From Apiospora phragmitis (taxonomy: Eukaryota > Ascomycota > Sordariomycetes > Amphisphaeriales > Apiosporaceae), in the NCBI GenBank assembly GCA_038363925.1, contig JAQQWL010000002.1, positions 2,046,001 to 2,110,000 on the forward strand: 64,000 nt of DNA. Direction: 5' to 3'. The position numbers and the translations under genes are program-made. Shown piece after piece: positions 1-10,203 of this stretch. Under the pieces are notes generated by a model. It saw only the letters and a program-made list of their open reading frames with translations. It ran no database searches and was not told the origin of the DNA. Within the stretch, counting starts at the first letter, position 1. Every line of letters starts with the position of its first letter.

Positions 1-1
1 C

Positions 2-553
2 GGGAACGATATATTCGTTTCCAAGCGCTACAAGCCGAAAAGGGCACCAGTTGCGGGAAGCAACACACTGGGCGCCGTGTACTTCAACATCCAAGGCTTG
101 CAAGACAGCGCCACGGTCCAGCTGATCGAGACGGCGCCCCGGGAGCTGTGGGACGCCCAGAACCGCGTGTTCGTCACGAGCGGCCTCCGCAGCTTCACCG
201 CGTTCCACAAGTTCCAGCTGACGGGCAACTACATCGGGCACCTCGTCGTGGCGTGCGGCTTCTCGGAAGCGAGCCGGACCCCTTGGGTCCACATGGAGGA
301 CGTGCTCGGCGCCCTGCACCCGGCCGCCAACGTCAAGGACTACCAGGCCGTCGCCCAGATCGGGGCGGCCAAGGGCCATCTGAAGGCCCGGAAGCAGGAC
401 CTGATGATGTTCGTCCCGACGAGCAACACCATGAAGGCGCGGTTCGGGGTGGCCAAGCTGCAGTGCGAGCAGCGCTTGCGCGATGGGGAGCAGGTCCTCG
501 TCGTGAACCTGGAGTTGAAGAAGAACAATGCTGTGGCATTTCATCTATTTTAA
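2..553 (+). CDS. 3' end of an unrecognised protein gene (5' partial)
   Basis: The reading frame is open from base 2 to a TAA at 551-553, giving the last 183 residues of a protein that starts outside the window. GTG at 77 is an internal valine codon, not a start. Third positions are strongly G/C-biased and the residue mix is soluble, with segments such as WVHMEDVLGAL and LRDGEQVLVVNLELKKNN. There are no hydrophobic membrane spans, no obvious catalytic motif and no cysteine pattern. I do not recognise the family and infer no function. No intron is needed in the visible part. Confidence 0.6.
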   Translation, partial: GNDIFVSKRYKPKRAPVAGSNTLGAVYFNIQGLQDSATVQLIETAPRELWDAQNRVFVTSGLRSFTAFHKFQLTGNYIGHLVVACGFSEASRTPWVHMEDVLGALHPAANVKDYQAVAQIGAAKGHLKARKQDLMMFVPTSNTMKARFGVAKLQCEQRLRDGEQVLVVNLELKKNNAVAFHLF

Positions 554-1129
554 AATGCCTAGTAGAGAGAGATGAGCGCTTGGATTTTTGGGGGTAACAC
601 ACATCAGAGATTTCTTACTTCTTTACTTCGTGGGATAGGATACCCGTTTCGTGGCAGTAGAAGGAGTTGAAGACTAAGTAAGTAAGGATAGATACAAACC
701 AGTCAAGCACTATATACCCTACCTCGAGGCGTCTCTTTCGTTTGATAAGTATATCTCAACATTGCACTTAGAAAACCATTGAAGTGGGCGCGCTCTGCCG
801 AGCCAGTCAAACATAGCGGTATAAGGTTTAGGGGGTACCAGAGTCGACAAATGCTTGAGTTTGGCCAGTTTTCTTCTCCCATCTCCGAGTTTGATTCAGT
901 TTCGGAGATGTCACCGGTCGAACATATATCAACGCCCTTCTACACTTACATTCCGTGTTTCTAAACAAAATCCCCATCAGACCAGAACCTACTTTACAGA
1001 GCCACTCTCAGAATAAACCCGCCAAGCCCCTTTTCTCGTTACTCAAGTACGACCAAACGAAAAGGGGAGAGGAATAGTAAAGACATATTTAGTCCTTCAA
1101 CTGGTTTTACCCCAATTTCCATTCGGTAG
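554..1129. other. intergenic, no gene seen
   Basis: AT-richer sequence with short ORFs only. I find no splice-connected coding signal, and it probably holds the 3' UTR of the upstream gene. Confidence 0.5.
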
Positions 1130-1982
1130 ATGGCTCCCATATTACTCTACGCCCTCCAGGGCCTCACGAAGAACAACACCGCCAATGCCATCACGACGCC
1201 CAGCGTCTTCCCGGACCCTTTGCACCCCAACAGTCCGATGCCGCCACTCTTCTCCTCGCCTCCCCAGCCCGAAGACAACAACAGCACCAGCACCAGCGAC
1301 CATATGTTCGACATCAGTAACACCTTGGCGTTCAGCATCCTGTCGTACGTCTGCGTCTGCCACACCGGCGCCGCGCTGATCGTGTGCTACTGGAACCAGA
1401 ACATGCATCCGTACCCGCGCCCGCGGACGTTCGTGCCGCAGTGGCTCGGGTGCTTCGTCCTTCTTCCTCTTCACGCTGCCGGCCGTCCCCGTCCTGTGGG
1501 GGCTGGCAGCTCCTCGTCAAGGCATTCTTGCACTGGCGCTACTCTGGCGGTCGGACTACCGGCATTGTCGCTATACGTTCGGCTCTTCCTTCCTCTACCA
1601 CTCTGACGAGGCTCTTTTCCGCTTACACGACTGCGAGCGAGGACGATGCGGAGGCCCGGCAGCGACAGATACATGAGAACATTTACAACACTCGGGGCAG
1701 CAGTATGGTCCACAAGGCTCTGGTCGTATTCGTCGGCCTGCCTCCTCTCCGTGCGGGGAGACCGACTTGGGGAGAGCAGAACCGCCAACAGAGTTTGCCG
1801 TTCGTGGAACAGCGGCGAGCGCAGCGAGCGCAGCGAGAGCCCTCGTTGGCGCTGCCGGCCTACGACGGGGTCGTGCTGCCCGGGTACGCGTCGCTGTCGG
1901 GGGAGCCGGTCGGTGCTCCTATCAGGCGAGCGCCGTGGGCACGACGGTTTCGCTCAACAGAGGGTCGTCGGCGGCGAGGTAG
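1130..1982 (+). CDS. probable small membrane protein gene, interrupted by about three frame changes
   Basis: Protein-like sequence begins at ATG 1130 with a Pro/Asn/Ser-rich N-terminus and a hydrophobic span (SNTLAFSILSYVCVCHTGAALIV). It moves to a second frame near 1452 (span SFFLFTLPAVPVLWG), to a third near 1500 (WQLLVKAFLHWRYS) that runs on to LPAYDGVVLPGYASLSGEP, and near 1915 to a frame ending TTVSLNRGSSAAR with a stop at 1980-1982. The 1500 change falls in a run of five Gs, where one G fewer restores the frame. No intron with consensus sites explains the changes. Either this is a decayed gene or, as in the conserved genes of this window, the breaks are single-base sequence errors. Read through, it would be about 283 residues with at least two membrane spans. 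Family not recognised. Confidence 0.35.
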
Positions 1983-2274
1983 CTTCTGCACACGGAGGCG
2001 CCCATGAGTTGCGGACGCTGCCACCCACTTACTACTCGTTTTTGCACGGCTGACAACATTTGGGAAAGATGATGAATCAAAGAGGGTCGGATTGGGAGGA
2101 AAAAGGTCAAATCGGGTTTTACTTTCCTCTCTTTTGTGTGAGTTTGATGCACAGGCGTTCGCTCGTATATCAGAGTTGGCTGAGATCAAACTCTAATAGA
2201 TTTAATGTAATTATTTTTTCGAATATAATAGACTTATAACGTACTCCATTCTTCGATGGAAATCCCAGATGTAA

Positions 2275-2700
2275 ATTCAACAACAACCATATGTTCCCCT
2301 TTTTCTTTTTCGCAGATCTCCGTCACACCACAACAGTATTTCGAATCATAAGAGCACCGACTTCCATCCCTTTCCCAGGCTACCTCCGGAGCTACGGCGT
2401 ATGATCTGGGACTACGCAGTGGAAGCGCCCCGTCTCGTGCATACTCGTGGCTTCTACGACCAAGACAAAGCACGGGCGACTGAAATACACTTCGTCCCGA
2501 AATTTCCGCCCCTTCACGACGCCTGCCACGAGGGGGGCCGGGCCTTCCTCGAGTCGCCCGGTCTCGTCTCAGAAACGACGGGGCTCGGCGTGGCGCGGTA
2601 CCCGAAGCGCGACTTCCTTATACGCCATGGCATTTCCTTACGACAGGCGCGTCTTGTTGCATTTCCCTTGAACGGACGCAATGGAGCTAGTCCTTGGTGA
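2275..2700 (+). pseudogene. 2EXR-domain gene fragment
   Basis: Frame 1 is open from 2275 to 2700 and contains, just before and at the ATG at 2401, the signature of the fungal 2EXR domain: FHPFPRLPPELRRMIWDYA, then PRLVH. Further on come LHDACHEGGRAFLES and YPKRDFLIRHGI, which match the later conserved blocks of that family in spacing. The start of the domain lies upstream of the only in-frame ATG, no in-frame start exists before 2272 (TAA), and the C-terminal part runs out of frame after about 2680. It is therefore either a remnant, an indel-broken gene, or a gene with an unseen first exon ending at the ttcgcag acceptor near 2314. 2EXR proteins are expanded in filamentous ascomycetes and their function is unknown. 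Confidence 0.5.
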
Positions 2701-4726
2701 TGGGATTTCCCCGTACGGAAAGCCCGAGGCCATGACAATGACTTCGAAATATCCATATGAACCCGTCAAATTCCATAATCTGTGGTATGTTTTCAGGAAG
2801 CTTAGGAGCGGTCAGTCTCCAGAGGTTTCGTATAAGAGCCTGGGAGTCTCGCCTGCCGTCTCCCGACACGAACAGAATGGGTGCCCCCGGTGGTTTTGTG
2901 GGGGAACCGAGGAGTACTTAGTTTATTCCGTCGTCCTTAGGCACAATACAATATATGGAAACCAACAGCGCAACATCCATCCAGTCATCGCATAATAAGA
3001 AAAGAAAAAAAGGGTTGGGACGAGGTATCGCAATAATAGTGCAGAGAAAGAGCAAATCATATTAGCTTCTATATCTGCCTTCTCACAAGAATGACGACGA
3101 CGCCTAGGGATTCTGCCCCTGTGGAAAACGAATTATCTCCGGATGCTGTGACCATGGTCTACGCCCGAGTTAACATGAAAGATGGCGAATGCATAGTGCA
3201 AGCCACAATAATGTTCACAGTGACACGGTATGCCCACATCCTCTGACTTTTGTAGAAGTTTGTGTGGCCTAACATGGTCGATATGCCGCTTAGAGATCAA
3301 ACAAAAAGACGGCACGACCAAGGCTGACAGGGTGATGAGGATGGATGGGTCTTTAACCATTCGCGACTGGAAGGTTGAATCTCCTCGTTTGAAAGTTAGC
3401 CGTCAATGGCCCTGTGGACTCAATGGGGTGTTCATCTTTCATCTCTACATGCCTTATGTTTTTCATTGCGATAGCAGCCCTATGCCCTATGTATGAGTGG
3501 ACCGTGATGGTAGCCTTGAATGGTTCCACATGAGACACTGACATGTTTCCACTTGGAACGCCCTTACAAGACCGAACTCCACAACAAAGTTCTATAGTAA
3601 ACCCCAAAATAATAGGCAGCAGCTTGATAGTATGGCTGGGGGTTCTCGTCCAGGTACGTGGATTGGAAGAATGCCGAATATCTAGCTCTTAAGGCGACGA
3701 CTGAAGTGCAGCTAGGCGACCAAGCTACTCCTCTTTAATGCGGCCCATGTAGTGTAGCGGAATCATCTATATCCAGCTGGACGAGAGACCCAGAAATATG
3801 CAGGTGATATCCAGTTGAGCCATTAAGCCGCTGCAGAATCCACCATCCGCCCTGTGGTGTCTCCGGGGTGATTATTCCGGGTGGCTCAGTATTATCGACG
3901 AGTCGAGTAGGACTTCCGGTTGGCTCGTCCGGGTTGCTGGCGGGTCTAATGCTACTGTAAGCAGAAAGTCGGATGTGACCGAACGTAGGGCATCCTTATC
4001 TGCCACACTGCTTTCGCCGCCGCTGATTGGCTACCGACAGGCTGGGCGGGACCACCCGCGGAGAATATAGCCTGTCAGGGGTTATATAGCGATGCACAAG
4101 AATGCGGTGCAACAGTATATCAAACATATCGTCCTATTATTCCCAGCGTTGGACCTTAACCGAAGCAATTGTCACCGCATCGCCAAGGCATTTCTTAATC
4201 ATACGAGCTGACTCAGACGAAGATCCTATACCTACTCGTCCTAACTCTCGGGCTCGGCTATGCATCATGCCCGCAAGCCTCGGGCCTATAGCCAAGTGAG
4301 AAGAAGAAGGGGTCCGGTTCCTGTACCACTTATAGATGAGCACATGTGACAACTGGCCGGACAGTCTCTGGGTCCAGCCTCCGGGGCCCGGCCCGCTGAT
4401 GTACCACATTCTTGCTTCCCTCCTGCATGCAGGACTTGGGAAACCAAGCTCACACAAAACCTGGTTGTCCCCATGGAAAAAGTCTCTTGCACTCTTCAAC
4501 GGTCCCCCATGATGGTCAGTGCTGATGACCTGGATGGTTGGTAACGAGCTTTAGGCAGCCGCCTAAGTATATCAATAGCTATATATTTGCTCTGGCCAAG
4601 TCATGAGCCCTCATTGCTCTTGGTGTGTTGTTAGGTTGTTTGTCCTTACTTGTCGTTCCATCGCTGCATATTATTCATTGCTAGCTTGGGCGGTTTTCAT
4701 CTCAAGTTCCTTAGGACAAAATCGAT
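2701..4726. other. gene-free stretch upstream of the monooxygenase
   Basis: About 2 kb with only short, unconvincing ORFs on either strand. A tRNA-like A-box segment with an 'agagaccc' element lies at about 3742-3812 (see findings). A TATA-like ttatata sits near 4082. Nothing else is supported. Confidence 0.4.
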
Positions 4727-6990
4727 ATGGACCAGGTATCAGAAAAGACGGCCTTCCTCGGCTGTGGGCCCAGAGTGGTCATTGTCGGGGGCGGCACCAT
4801 GGCATTGGCTCTGGCGCTCATGCTCGAGCGGTTCAACATTGACTACATAGTCCTGGAGGTTCGCGATGCCATGGCGCCCCAGGTCGGCGCCGGCATTGCC
4901 ATCTTCGCCAACGCGTACCACATCCTGGGCCAGCTGGGCCTACATGAGCAATTTGCTGCCACTTCGATCCCGCTGGAGCGAATAGCCGACTGGCGGGCCG
5001 ACAGTACCCCGAATGCGGCCAACGAGGACGTGTGCTCCATCTTCCAGCAGGCCTTTGGCTACCCGCTGATTGTCATGGACTGGCAACAGGCCATCAAAAA
5101 CATATATGACAAAATCCAGGACAAGTCAAAGGTTTACACAGGAAAGACAGTTGTTACGGTTGATACTTTCGATAACGGAGTCAGTTTCAGGTTGGAAGAC
5201 GGCGAGATTGTTACCGGCGACCTCCTGGTTGGCGCTGATGGAGTCCACAGCTTCGTTAGCAGCGAGATGTGGCGGCTCGGGAACGAAAGACAACCAGGTT
5301 GCTTCAGAGGAGAAGGCCCGGACTGTAGGCATGACCATTTCGCCGCAACAGAGGGTAGAGTTCGTACTGACTTATCCAGCAATCAAATGTAACTGGGCGG
5401 GCCTGTTTGGCATAGCCGAGCCGAAGGGATTGAGGCTCCAACCCGGGGAAAGCCTTAACGTTCATAAGGACCAGACTATAGCCATCATGTCCGGTAGCGA
5501 CAGAGCTTATTTTGTTCATAACCATGTCCTCCCCAAAGAGCTCACAGGTCGCGAGATCCGCCGCTTCACGGAAGAAGAGCGCGAGAAATACGTGGCAGAG
5601 CACTGCAACGACCTGATCCAAAGCAACATCAAGTTTGGCGACCTGTACAAAAACCGAATCAGGTCTTCGTACGTGCCTCTGCAGCAGTACGCACTACAGA
5701 ACTGGCATTTCGGCCGCATTGTCTTACTCGAGGACACTGTGCACAAGACACACCCGGTGACAGGCCAGGGCGCGGCAATGTGCTTTGAGGACGCCGCCAT
5801 CTTCGTCAACATCTTGACAGCGCATCTCAACACTGGCTTATACCTGGGCCCTGAGCAAGTCGAACGGATGTTCAGCGAGCTTGAACGCCTTCGGGTTCCC
5901 AGGACAACCACTATTGTGAACCAATCGTTCCTCGCCCAGTCCATGCAATCTTGACAGCATCCTCCCATGAAGGTCTTCTATATGTATGTCATGCCCAAGC
6001 TGGGTGTTGACTTCATGTTGTCACAGGCCATGAATACGAACTGCTCCGCACCAAGACTTCAGGGACTGCCAGTACCTGACAGGCAAGCACTTGTTGGGTT
6101 CAATGACCTTAACCCTGGACCAAAAGGCCCCTTGCGATTCCTCGTCAAATGGGCAACCTTCGGAACTCTGCTACTATCTGCCTTGACAACTGTCGTCTTT
6201 GGACGGGCGATATCTAGCTTCTCACATCTGACTGTGGTGCCTAATCACATCAGCGGGTTATTCATTATCATGCTTGTCGAAGGATGGCGTCGGAACAACA
6301 CCCTGTCGCTGCTTCAATGGCCAGTTGTGTGGACGGTTCTGGGCGACTTTCTTCTGGGTTGGAGGAAAACCATATCCCTTTTCCTCCTTGCCACTTACTC
6401 CACTCACTTGATGAATGGGAGGTTTCAATACACTGCACCGAGTCGGCCAATGGTCACATCAGCCGCCCGTGTACTTCCCCTTGCCATGATTCTTGCCCAT
6501 GCCATTCCGAGTATCATGGTAGAGCTGGGACAACACGTCTGGGACCCAACGCGACCTCTCGCAACTGTTGATGCGCTGTTCGTCTTAATTTCCTCACTCA
6601 TATGGGCAGAGAGGGGTATCCCTTGTGTACAGAATTGTACCGATCGACAGTCCCGTGTCTCCGCCTTCTTTAGGCATCACGTCGGGTATCTTTACGCTGC
6701 GTACGCTGTCGCGTTTGGTGGGCTCATGTATTTGCACCTCAGCATTGTCGGTTTCAGCCTCCAATCTTGGTCTTCCGCCGCAGTCCTGTCCTTGATGGGA
6801 CATTATTTGGCAGATATTGCCTTCCTCATCGGCACTATCTCCGAGGTGTGCTTTTACACTGGCTCTAGGGCGATGGGCCTCGGCTTGTGTGGCCATAGTC
6901 CCTGTCGCGCTCTTCTACCTAGGCCCGGGTCCAACGTATGTCGCTGTCTGGCTCTGGCGCGAGAGACGTATAGCACGGACAACTGCGTAG
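4727..6990 (+). CDS. PaxM-like FAD-dependent monooxygenase fused to a polytopic membrane domain; disrupted in this sequence
   Basis: Exon 1 is 4727-5324, intron 5325-5379 (55 bp, branch CTGAC, acceptor CAG), exon 2 5380-6990. The N-terminal ~400 residues are a class A flavoprotein monooxygenase: dinucleotide fold VVIVGGGTMALALALMLER, the GADGVHS motif, and an FAD-ribityl region ending VTGQGAAMCFEDA, in which the usual GD pair reads ED (LLEDTVHK). The closest known group is the PaxM/LtmM-type epoxidases of fungal terpenoid and meroterpenoid pathways. About 330 more residues follow, with roughly seven to eight hydrophobic spans. Two lesions are visible. An in-frame TGA at 5952-5954 lies between MQS and HPPMKVFY, where relatives tend to have a Trp. 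A +1 shift near 6865-6890 precedes the hydrophobic tail VAIVPVALFYLGPGPTYVAVWLW. With both ignored the protein is ~735 residues. It may be a pseudogene or carry sequence errors. Confidence 0.7.
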
Positions 6991-7413
6991 TATATTTAGG
7001 GTATTAGATAAGTTGAGAAGGACGTTAAAGATCGGGAAAAGGTTATCAAGGATCCAGCCGACAGATCCGGAAAGAGGAATACGTGTTTCCCAAGTACTTG
7101 ACTTCTCTGGTATATTGCAATTAATCATTCTTCAAAACGTACAATCTCAAGCGCGTTAGTATTGATAGTTGCATGATATTAAGCGTTGCTTAAATAACAG
7201 ATGACACGGATGTAAAAGCCAGTGTCCACCCTCTGGGCAGTGTGCTCACTTGAATTGTTCAACTCTGCTAGACGATGGCAGGTTTGATACTTGACCACAC
7301 CACGGTAGGCGTCACCGCACAAGCCAAACTCGGCTGATCAATCTCATGGGCATGTAAGTTATAATACCCTGGTAGCCTGGCGCATCACATACCCACTATC
7401 AAGTTCCGGTCAT

Positions 7414-8454
7414 TCAAGATCGGGTGGCCTTGACAAGGAATGCTATAGTCGAACCTGGTGCCAAGCGAAGCGATTCTTGGCCGATCACTCGCATTAAGAT
7501 GCGCGAAGCCAACGAGTGCATCGTAATTGAGACAAAGTGATTGGGCTCGTTCTCGAATATATCGTCCATGGCAATGCGGGCCCGCAGAATATGCTCCTCG
7601 TCAGTTTCGCGCCTGTCGGCCTCGAACAGTTCGTCCTCCTCGGTAAAGCCGGGTTCAATCAAGAAGGACGGATAGTGTTCCTGGATCCACGACCTCGAAG
7701 ACCGACGGTCGCACGTATGCCGGCCCATACGTTCACGAAGGTACTCCTTGACCATTGGCTGGAAGGGCTTGCCCTGAGAAGCCGCAAAATTCTCAAAGGA
7801 GAGACGTGCCGTTTCCAGGCAACGCCGCAAGGGACTGCAATAGAGGGCTGGCCAAGGCATCCTCTCTTGCTCAATCAATCTACGCCAAATCTTACCATTA
7901 TCAGCAGCCTCCCGCTTCCCTTTGTCCGTCAACGCGGAATCCGCCCAGACTGCCTCGCCATCTCCGTCCAAGAGCGCCCAGTGGCTCTGTTGGTCGTCAA
8001 TTAGCACATCACAGTCATGTGACATGGGTACTCCAGTGTTACGTACCTCCCAAGCTGGTGTGCCCACCTTGGCCTCCATGACATTGTGATAGCCTTGGCC
8101 GTGGCGGCCTACGTACAAGACCTTGTACAGTTCACCGTCCTTGGCGTTGAGGTTGAGTTGCTCCACGTGTTTTGCGAAACGTTGCCAGGGACTGAGATGG
8201 CTGTCTTCAGTCGCGCCAACTTCTGTAACATAAGATCTTGGGATCAAGCCAAGATCAACATGTGTCGTCTGGATGCCACAGGCGATTAGTCGCCGACCTT
8301 CTTCAAGTAATGGAGAACGTACAAGTGACAATTTAGGCTCTTGCTTCATTGACGGCTGGGCCATAAAGAAGCCTGTCAGGCATTCAAAATCAAAGAGCTT
8401 TGGTCTTCCAGGAGTGGCCATCATGATGATGTTTTGATGCCGTATTGGAGGCAT
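7414..8454 (-). CDS. histidine phosphatase superfamily (phosphoglycerate-mutase-like, PMU1-type) protein
   Basis: The frame is open across the whole interval, but two consensus introns are present: 8269-8322 (54 bp, GTACGT donor, CTAAT branch, CAG) and 7987-8046 (60 bp, GTACGT, CTAAT, CAG). Both are multiples of three without stops. Removing the second joins GTPAWE to SHWALLDGDG, the normal block of this family. Exons are 8323-8454, 8047-8268 and 7414-7986, giving ~308 residues; starting at 8424 (MMATP) would give 298. Catalytic features: RHGQGYHN (phospho-accepting His with its Arg), SPLRRCLETA, the acidic RERMGRHTCDRR block and a late MHS near the C-terminus. Yeast Pmu1 relatives are cytosolic phosphatases of uncertain substrate. 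The gene converges on the monooxygenase, whose stop is 424 bp away. Confidence 0.85.
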   Translation of the reverse strand: MPPIRHQNIIMMATPGRPKLFDFECLTGFFMAQPSMKQEPKLSLVRSPLLEEGRRLIACGIQTTHVDLGLIPRSYVTEVGATEDSHLSPWQRFAKHVEQLNLNAKDGELYKVLYVGRHGQGYHNVMEAKVGTPAWEVRNTGVPMSHDCDVLIDDQQSHWALLDGDGEAVWADSALTDKGKREAADNGKIWRRLIEQERMPWPALYCSPLRRCLETARLSFENFAASQGKPFQPMVKEYLRERMGRHTCDRRSSRSWIQEHYPSFLIEPGFTEEDELFEADRRETDEEHILRARIAMDDIFENEPNHFVSITMHSLASRILMRVIGQESLRLAPGSTIAFLVKATRS

Positions 8455-9591
8455 ATGACGAGAAACACGAGGTATCCAAGAAGCAGGGTGTATGTTTCCT
8501 ACTTGATGGATTGCATGGCTTGGAAGAGTTCGGTGGTCACTTCATGTCCCAGAATTGTTTGTGTCAGGTGCCCACCCCCCCCCCCCCACTTCTCACATCA
8601 GCCTCAGGTCAGCACTTGCCGGGGTTGAAGAATCGATCAACATGATGGGATTCTATGGAGGCTTGGCTCAGATAGCCATATCAATATATCCAAAGCTATT
8701 TGAATCTATCACTTTTTGAAGATGTTGAAACTGGGGTTGAGGACTAGATACCTGAATTCGTCATATCTTGTGCGTTATTTTCTTCTGCCTCTGTTCAGAA
8801 GGCAAGATGCCAGTGGGGTAGGTGCACAGTCATTGCAGGGCTGTTGGGCTGTCAGCTTCAGTGCTGAACTTTGTGGGGTTAGTTGAGATCTTAGCAGCCA
8901 GTTGCTGCGGGGGGCCAAGTTGAACTCCATCCAGGTTCTTTCGTCAACCAACGCTCAAAGTGCGAGAATCATTGCCGCAGCTTGCCTTGTACATTAGGTA
9001 CCTATACATGCAGACTCGAGATGCCTTCATGGCAAGGTCTCTGACTCGTTCGCTCGATACTTAAAAGACGGGAGACTGCCCTGCTCCCAGAGTAGGTACT
9101 TGACCTAGATTTTGGTACGCAAGCTCACGCATTGGGGGTCACCTCCGTTTGCCTTCCGTGCCTTCAGTAATTAAAAGTAGACGATCTGACTTGCATAACA
9201 ACATGAAAAGACACGCAGACAGAAATCTTTCATATGTATGACAATCCTTGCCGACACTGCCCGGAAGGGTACAGCTATGAGGTCATGGGTGGAGCAGCAT
9301 TGTACCTCTAGTGGGGTGGTTTCCAAGCACGGCGGGAGCTACAGGGAGCCCCTCCCATTATTGACCAGGTTTACGCCACGATGACGGTATGAACGAGGGC
9401 ATAGAAGACTTCGAGCTGGTGACTACAAAAAGAAACCTCGAAGACCCCCAAACCGCTCAGCAATCAAAGAACCTCTTCATCTCAATAAGCCTACACAAAT
9501 TCACCCATCTACCAACACGACCGAAACTACCTCCAATTACGAACAACCAACTACACAGTAACAGCCAAACAACTTTGAATATCCCCTCAAC
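8455..9591. other. intergenic region with a C13 run
   Basis: No coding signal. It contains a 13-base C homopolymer at 8575-8587. The region probably holds the divergent promoters of the phosphatase (minus) and the repeat protein (plus). Confidence 0.5.
8575..8587. repeat. poly-C run (13)
   Basis: Thirteen consecutive C between the phosphatase and the repeat protein, just upstream of the minus-strand phosphatase start. Confidence 0.9.
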
Positions 9592-10203
9592 ATGTCAGGC
9601 GATAAGAACATCATCGACTCGGTGAAGGAGGCGCTCCAGCCCAACGACGCCCGCGCCATGGGCCTCGGCTCCGGCCACCCCGGTGCCTCTGCGAACCACG
9701 GCACCAGCGTCACGGACACGCTGACGCCCGGCACCAACAAGAAGGGGGACAGCGACTTCGGCCAGTCCACGATGAACGTCCTGGACGCGACGGCAAACAA
9801 GGTGTCGCAGGCCTTCGAGGGCACGAAACAGACGCCCACCAGCGGCAGCGAGACGGTGATGCCGGGGACGGACAGCCGCGGCGACAGCAAGCTGGGCAAG
9901 GAGACGAGTGGCATCGCCAGCACCATCGCGAATAAGGTATCGGGTGTCTTCGGCGGCGCCTCCCAGACGACGAGCGCGTCCGACACATTGGCTCCCGGCA
10001 GCGGCAGCAGGCTCGGCCAGGAGACAAGCCAGATGGCGCACAAGATCGGTGAGGCCGGTGAGAACCCGCCGATGACCGGCGCTGCCAGCAACATTCTTGC
10101 GCCCGGGTCCGATGAAACCACTGGTCGGAGTGTACTAGGAGCAGAAACTAGTGAAATTGGCAAATCCGCGAAGGGGCACGCCGAGGACTACGCCAAAAAA
10201 TAA
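9592..10203 (+). CDS. hydrophilic, repeat-bearing LEA-like protein
   Basis: Single-exon, 203 residues, starting MSGDKNIIDSVKEAL and ending YAKK. The protein has no Cys or Trp, is rich in Gly, Ser, Thr, Asp and Lys, and carries four degenerate ~40-residue repeats. Each has a T/N-x-L-x-PG-(S/T) core followed by an acidic or basic stretch and an (L/F)G(Q/K/A)(E/S)T helix-like segment (TLTPGTNKK, TVMPGTDSR, TLAPGSGSR, ILAPGSDET). There is no signal peptide. Such intrinsically disordered hydrophilic repeats resemble late-embryogenesis-abundant/stress proteins of fungi; that role is inferred from composition only. Strong G/C third positions and an A-rich leader before the ATG support expression. 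Confidence 0.7.
   Translation: MSGDKNIIDSVKEALQPNDARAMGLGSGHPGASANHGTSVTDTLTPGTNKKGDSDFGQSTMNVLDATANKVSQAFEGTKQTPTSGSETVMPGTDSRGDSKLGKETSGIASTIANKVSGVFGGASQTTSASDTLAPGSGSRLGQETSQMAHKIGEAGENPPMTGAASNILAPGSDETTGRSVLGAETSEIGKSAKGHAEDYAKK

Noticed and set aside
4727..6990. RIP (repeat-induced point mutation) as the cause of the TGA in the monooxygenase
   Set aside because: The gene is not repeated here, shows no excess of C-to-T change, and TGG to TGA is not the favoured CpA context.
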